Origin: Alkalinema sp. CACIAM 70d
Lineage (GTDB): Bacteria > Cyanobacteriota > Cyanobacteriia > Leptolyngbyales > Leptolyngbyaceae
DNA length: 64,000 bases
Direction of reading: 5' to 3'
Assembly: GCA_002148405.1 (NCBI GenBank)
Contig: MUGG01000029.1
Location: forward strand, 1-64,000
Shown in pieces: positions 62,351 through 64,000 of this stretch; positions within the stretch are counted from its first letter, which is position 1; the number at the start of each line of letters is the position of its first letter. The notes under the pieces were generated by a model. That model was not told where the DNA came from. It was given only the letters and a program-made list of their open reading frames with translations, and did no database searches. The translations under genes and the position numbers were made by a program.

Positions 62351-64000
62351 TTATTCCTGAACTTCCAAAATCGTAGATAACATCGCAAACTGATCGACGG
62401 CCACTTGGGCAATGGCTTGTTGATTCCGTTGGGAATCCCGATCGAGCGTGTTCAACAAATCCCCCACGATCGCTAAAGGTTCCCCATTTTGCAAATCCAA
62501 GGGACTGCCCGATCGGGTACCCCGCTGTTGTGCAATTTTCTGTAACCCTCGCAGCACATCATTCAGCGGTTCCGTACTGGCTAAGGTAATTAACTCCAAA
62601 AAGCCCGCAGGCGGCTCGATCATAAATTGAAAGCGATCGTTGCTGGCGGGAACCATACGATGTTCCTGGGGAGCCAGTGGCACAGGTTTCTGCGAACCAT
62701 CCCAGAGCAACGGGTGCAAAATTGTCAAATCCCCATTACTCGCGATCGCTAAAACTGCCACATGCAACGGTTGACGATCCTGATTAATCAGCTTCAAGGC
62801 AATTTCCGATCCCGCTTTGACCGCTTTGACTGGAGCCGATCGTCGCTGTTGACGGTTGCCAGCGCCCCGACTTTCCGTTGCACTGACGAGGGTTTCCCGT
62901 TTGCGATCGAGCACTTCTACCGTTACCTTCAGCGTTGAACTATTCCCATTCGTTAGTGTTTTTAAAACCTTGACTGCCAGTAAACTTTGCAAACGTTGGG
63001 CTAAACGTTCCAATTCTGATCCGCCTGCGGCTAAACCATTGGGCAGGATTTTCAGATCCGTCGTGTTTAACTCCAATTGCCCTTGGTTATTGCGATGCAG
63101 AATGTAATCCACTGCTTGATCGGGACGATAGGACACAAGTTCTAAGCGTTGGGCTGGAATCCGTCGGGTATTCACTAAGTTATTTTTCAGTTGCTGTAAA
63201 TTATCTGTCACTGCTGGAGTGACCCCGATTCGTAAAGCCGTCTCGATCGCAATTCCCCGCACCTGTTCCTGTAATAAAGCACCTGGAACGATCGCCGATT
63301 TAGGAGCTCCTTCCAGGGTTCCATAGCCCACTAAGCCAGTGCGTCCCCGTTGACGAATGTATCCCAACGCCTGCCCCGTAGAATTCACGATCGCAAATTT
63401 CGCATTTTTGGAAAACGCATCTAAGCTTTCCGGAGAAATTCCCCCGAGCCAAAACTCCACCCGATCGCCCTGCACCGACTGCACCACCGCTTCTGCGGCG
63501 GGTTGGGAGGGATTGATTAAGTAAATGGGTTGTTGCTGGTAATTGCTACCGGGTTTAGTTTCAAAAATGGGATCTTGCACGATCCGTGAGGTTTTTGCTA
63601 GATCCTTAGTACTACGCCCCAGATCGATAAAAACATTGCCTAACGTTTGGTCACTCGTCGCCTGCCACAAATAGCGCGTCAGCAAATAGGTAAACGCCCC
63701 TGCATAGAAATCCCCAAAGGAAACGTCCGCCGAAAATTGGTTACGTTGGGCTGACCCTAGCATGACGCCCTTAGCAATCCCCTGTTGTCGTCGTTGCTGC
63801 AATTCCGCCGTTGTCCAGCCCATCGCCTGCATCCAGCGATCCTGATCCGCTAACTCCGCCTCGCTGGGATTGGGAGCCGCTAGGTTATCCCGAAAAATCG
63901 ATCGCAGCACCGTTTGGTCGATCGCGGTTTCTGCTTTACGGCTCGCCCCCCCGGAGTGGCAACAATCTAGTACTGCGGTAAAGTTCTCCGTTTTCAACGC
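62351..64000 (-). CDS. Caspase-like (peptidase C14 / orthocaspase) protein with DUF4384, 5' end outside the window
   Basis: The visible 549 codons begin inside the catalytic domain: AVLDCCHSGGASRK carries the catalytic Cys, and the frame runs to the window edge, so the catalytic His region and start lie beyond 64000. QGIAKGVMLGSAQRNQFSAD and GAFTYLLTRYLWQAT belong to the same p20/p10-like fold. The C-terminal ~160 residues resemble DUF4384 (EIALKLINQDRQPLHVAVLA, IASNGDLTILHPLLWDG). Orthocaspases cleave after Arg/Lys; in cyanobacteria they are linked to stress and cell death. The gene is intact as far as seen. Confidence 0.82.
   Translation of the reverse strand, partial: ALKTENFTAVLDCCHSGGASRKAETAIDQTVLRSIFRDNLAAPNPSEAELADQDRWMQAMGWTTAELQQRRQQGIAKGVMLGSAQRNQFSADVSFGDFYAGAFTYLLTRYLWQATSDQTLGNVFIDLGRSTKDLAKTSRIVQDPIFETKPGSNYQQQPIYLINPSQPAAEAVVQSVQGDRVEFWLGGISPESLDAFSKNAKFAIVNSTGQALGYIRQRGRTGLVGYGTLEGAPKSAIVPGALLQEQVRGIAIETALRIGVTPAVTDNLQQLKNNLVNTRRIPAQRLELVSYRPDQAVDYILHRNNQGQLELNTTDLKILPNGLAAGGSELERLAQRLQSLLAVKVLKTLTNGNSSTLKVTVEVLDRKRETLVSATESRGAGNRQQRRSAPVKAVKAGSEIALKLINQDRQPLHVAVLAIASNGDLTILHPLLWDGSQKPVPLAPQEHRMVPASNDRFQFMIEPPAGFLELITLASTEPLNDVLRGLQKIAQQRGTRSGSPLDLQNGEPLAIVGDLLNTLDRDSQRNQQAIAQVAVDQFAMLSTILEVQE

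Noticed and set aside
1..64000. tRNA, rRNA or tmRNA genes
   Set aside because: Reading both strands by eye I found no convincing cloverleaf or rRNA segment; a covariance search could still find one.

Overview
The window reads as a chromosomal segment of a cyanobacterium, most likely filamentous. The evidence is the very frequent CGATCG/GCGATCGC octamers (HIP1-like), a sucrose-phosphate synthase / sucrose-phosphatase / amylosucrase cluster, a photolyase, DUF3370 and DUF2301 proteins, Uma2 and Rpn-type nucleases, a DUF4384 caspase-like protein, pentapeptide and WD40 proteins, and multi-PAS two-component proteins. No rRNA, tRNA, CRISPR array or intact transposase was recognised. Coding density is moderate, and several gaps carry short repeats.

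Layout. 1-5.4 kb: tail of a toxin-antitoxin operon (PIN toxin), a membrane pseudokinase, a DUF3370 protein and an orphan ParA ATPase. 5.5-10.9 kb: a glutathione-S-transferase-like protein, a TIR protein with a membrane-anchored sensor, an Rpn-type nuclease between 88-bp direct repeats, a Uma2 nuclease and a MazEF-like pair. 11-16 kb: a secreted four-module protein, a small protein behind a structured leader, an Rpn remnant between 35-bp direct repeats, and a low-GC two-gene operon: a PD-(D/E)XK-like domain fused to a ParA ATPase, plus a ParB-like partner. 16-18.6 kb: a decayed partial copy of a cupin gene, the cupin gene itself with an in-frame stop, a peptidoglycan-binding protein and a VOC protein. 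19-25 kb: the sucrose cluster. 25.8-33 kb: mostly housekeeping genes (photolyase, Nudix, M3 peptidase, inositol-phosphatase family, rplI, purE) plus a second small protein with the structured leader. 33-39.3 kb: a TPR protein and two AAA-like ATPases, one with 14 WD40 repeats and one frameshifted. 40-53 kb: an EAL phosphodiesterase, a DUF4157 protein with a nuclease-like domain (candidate contractile-injection-system cargo), four two-component proteins, a LuxR-type regulator and DUF2301. 53-64 kb: glutaminase, holB, Uma2, a pentapeptide/membrane protein, a repeat-rich stretch holding a third, broken copy of the small protein, a coiled-coil protein, an M48 protease, a cupin and the 3' part of a caspase-like gene running off the window.

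How genes work together. SPS makes sucrose-6-phosphate; its own HAD domain has lost the nucleophile, so the separate HAD phosphatase probably completes sucrose synthesis, and amylosucrase can turn sucrose into glucan. The multi-PAS kinase with its neighbouring receivers forms a phosphorelay module. TIR, caspase-like, AAA-WD40, DUF4157 and nuclease-ParA genes give the window a conflict or stress-response flavour, but none forms a recognised complete defence locus. The most distinctive undescribed candidates are the nuclease-ParA/ParB-like operon and the thrice-repeated small-protein module with a conserved hairpin leader.
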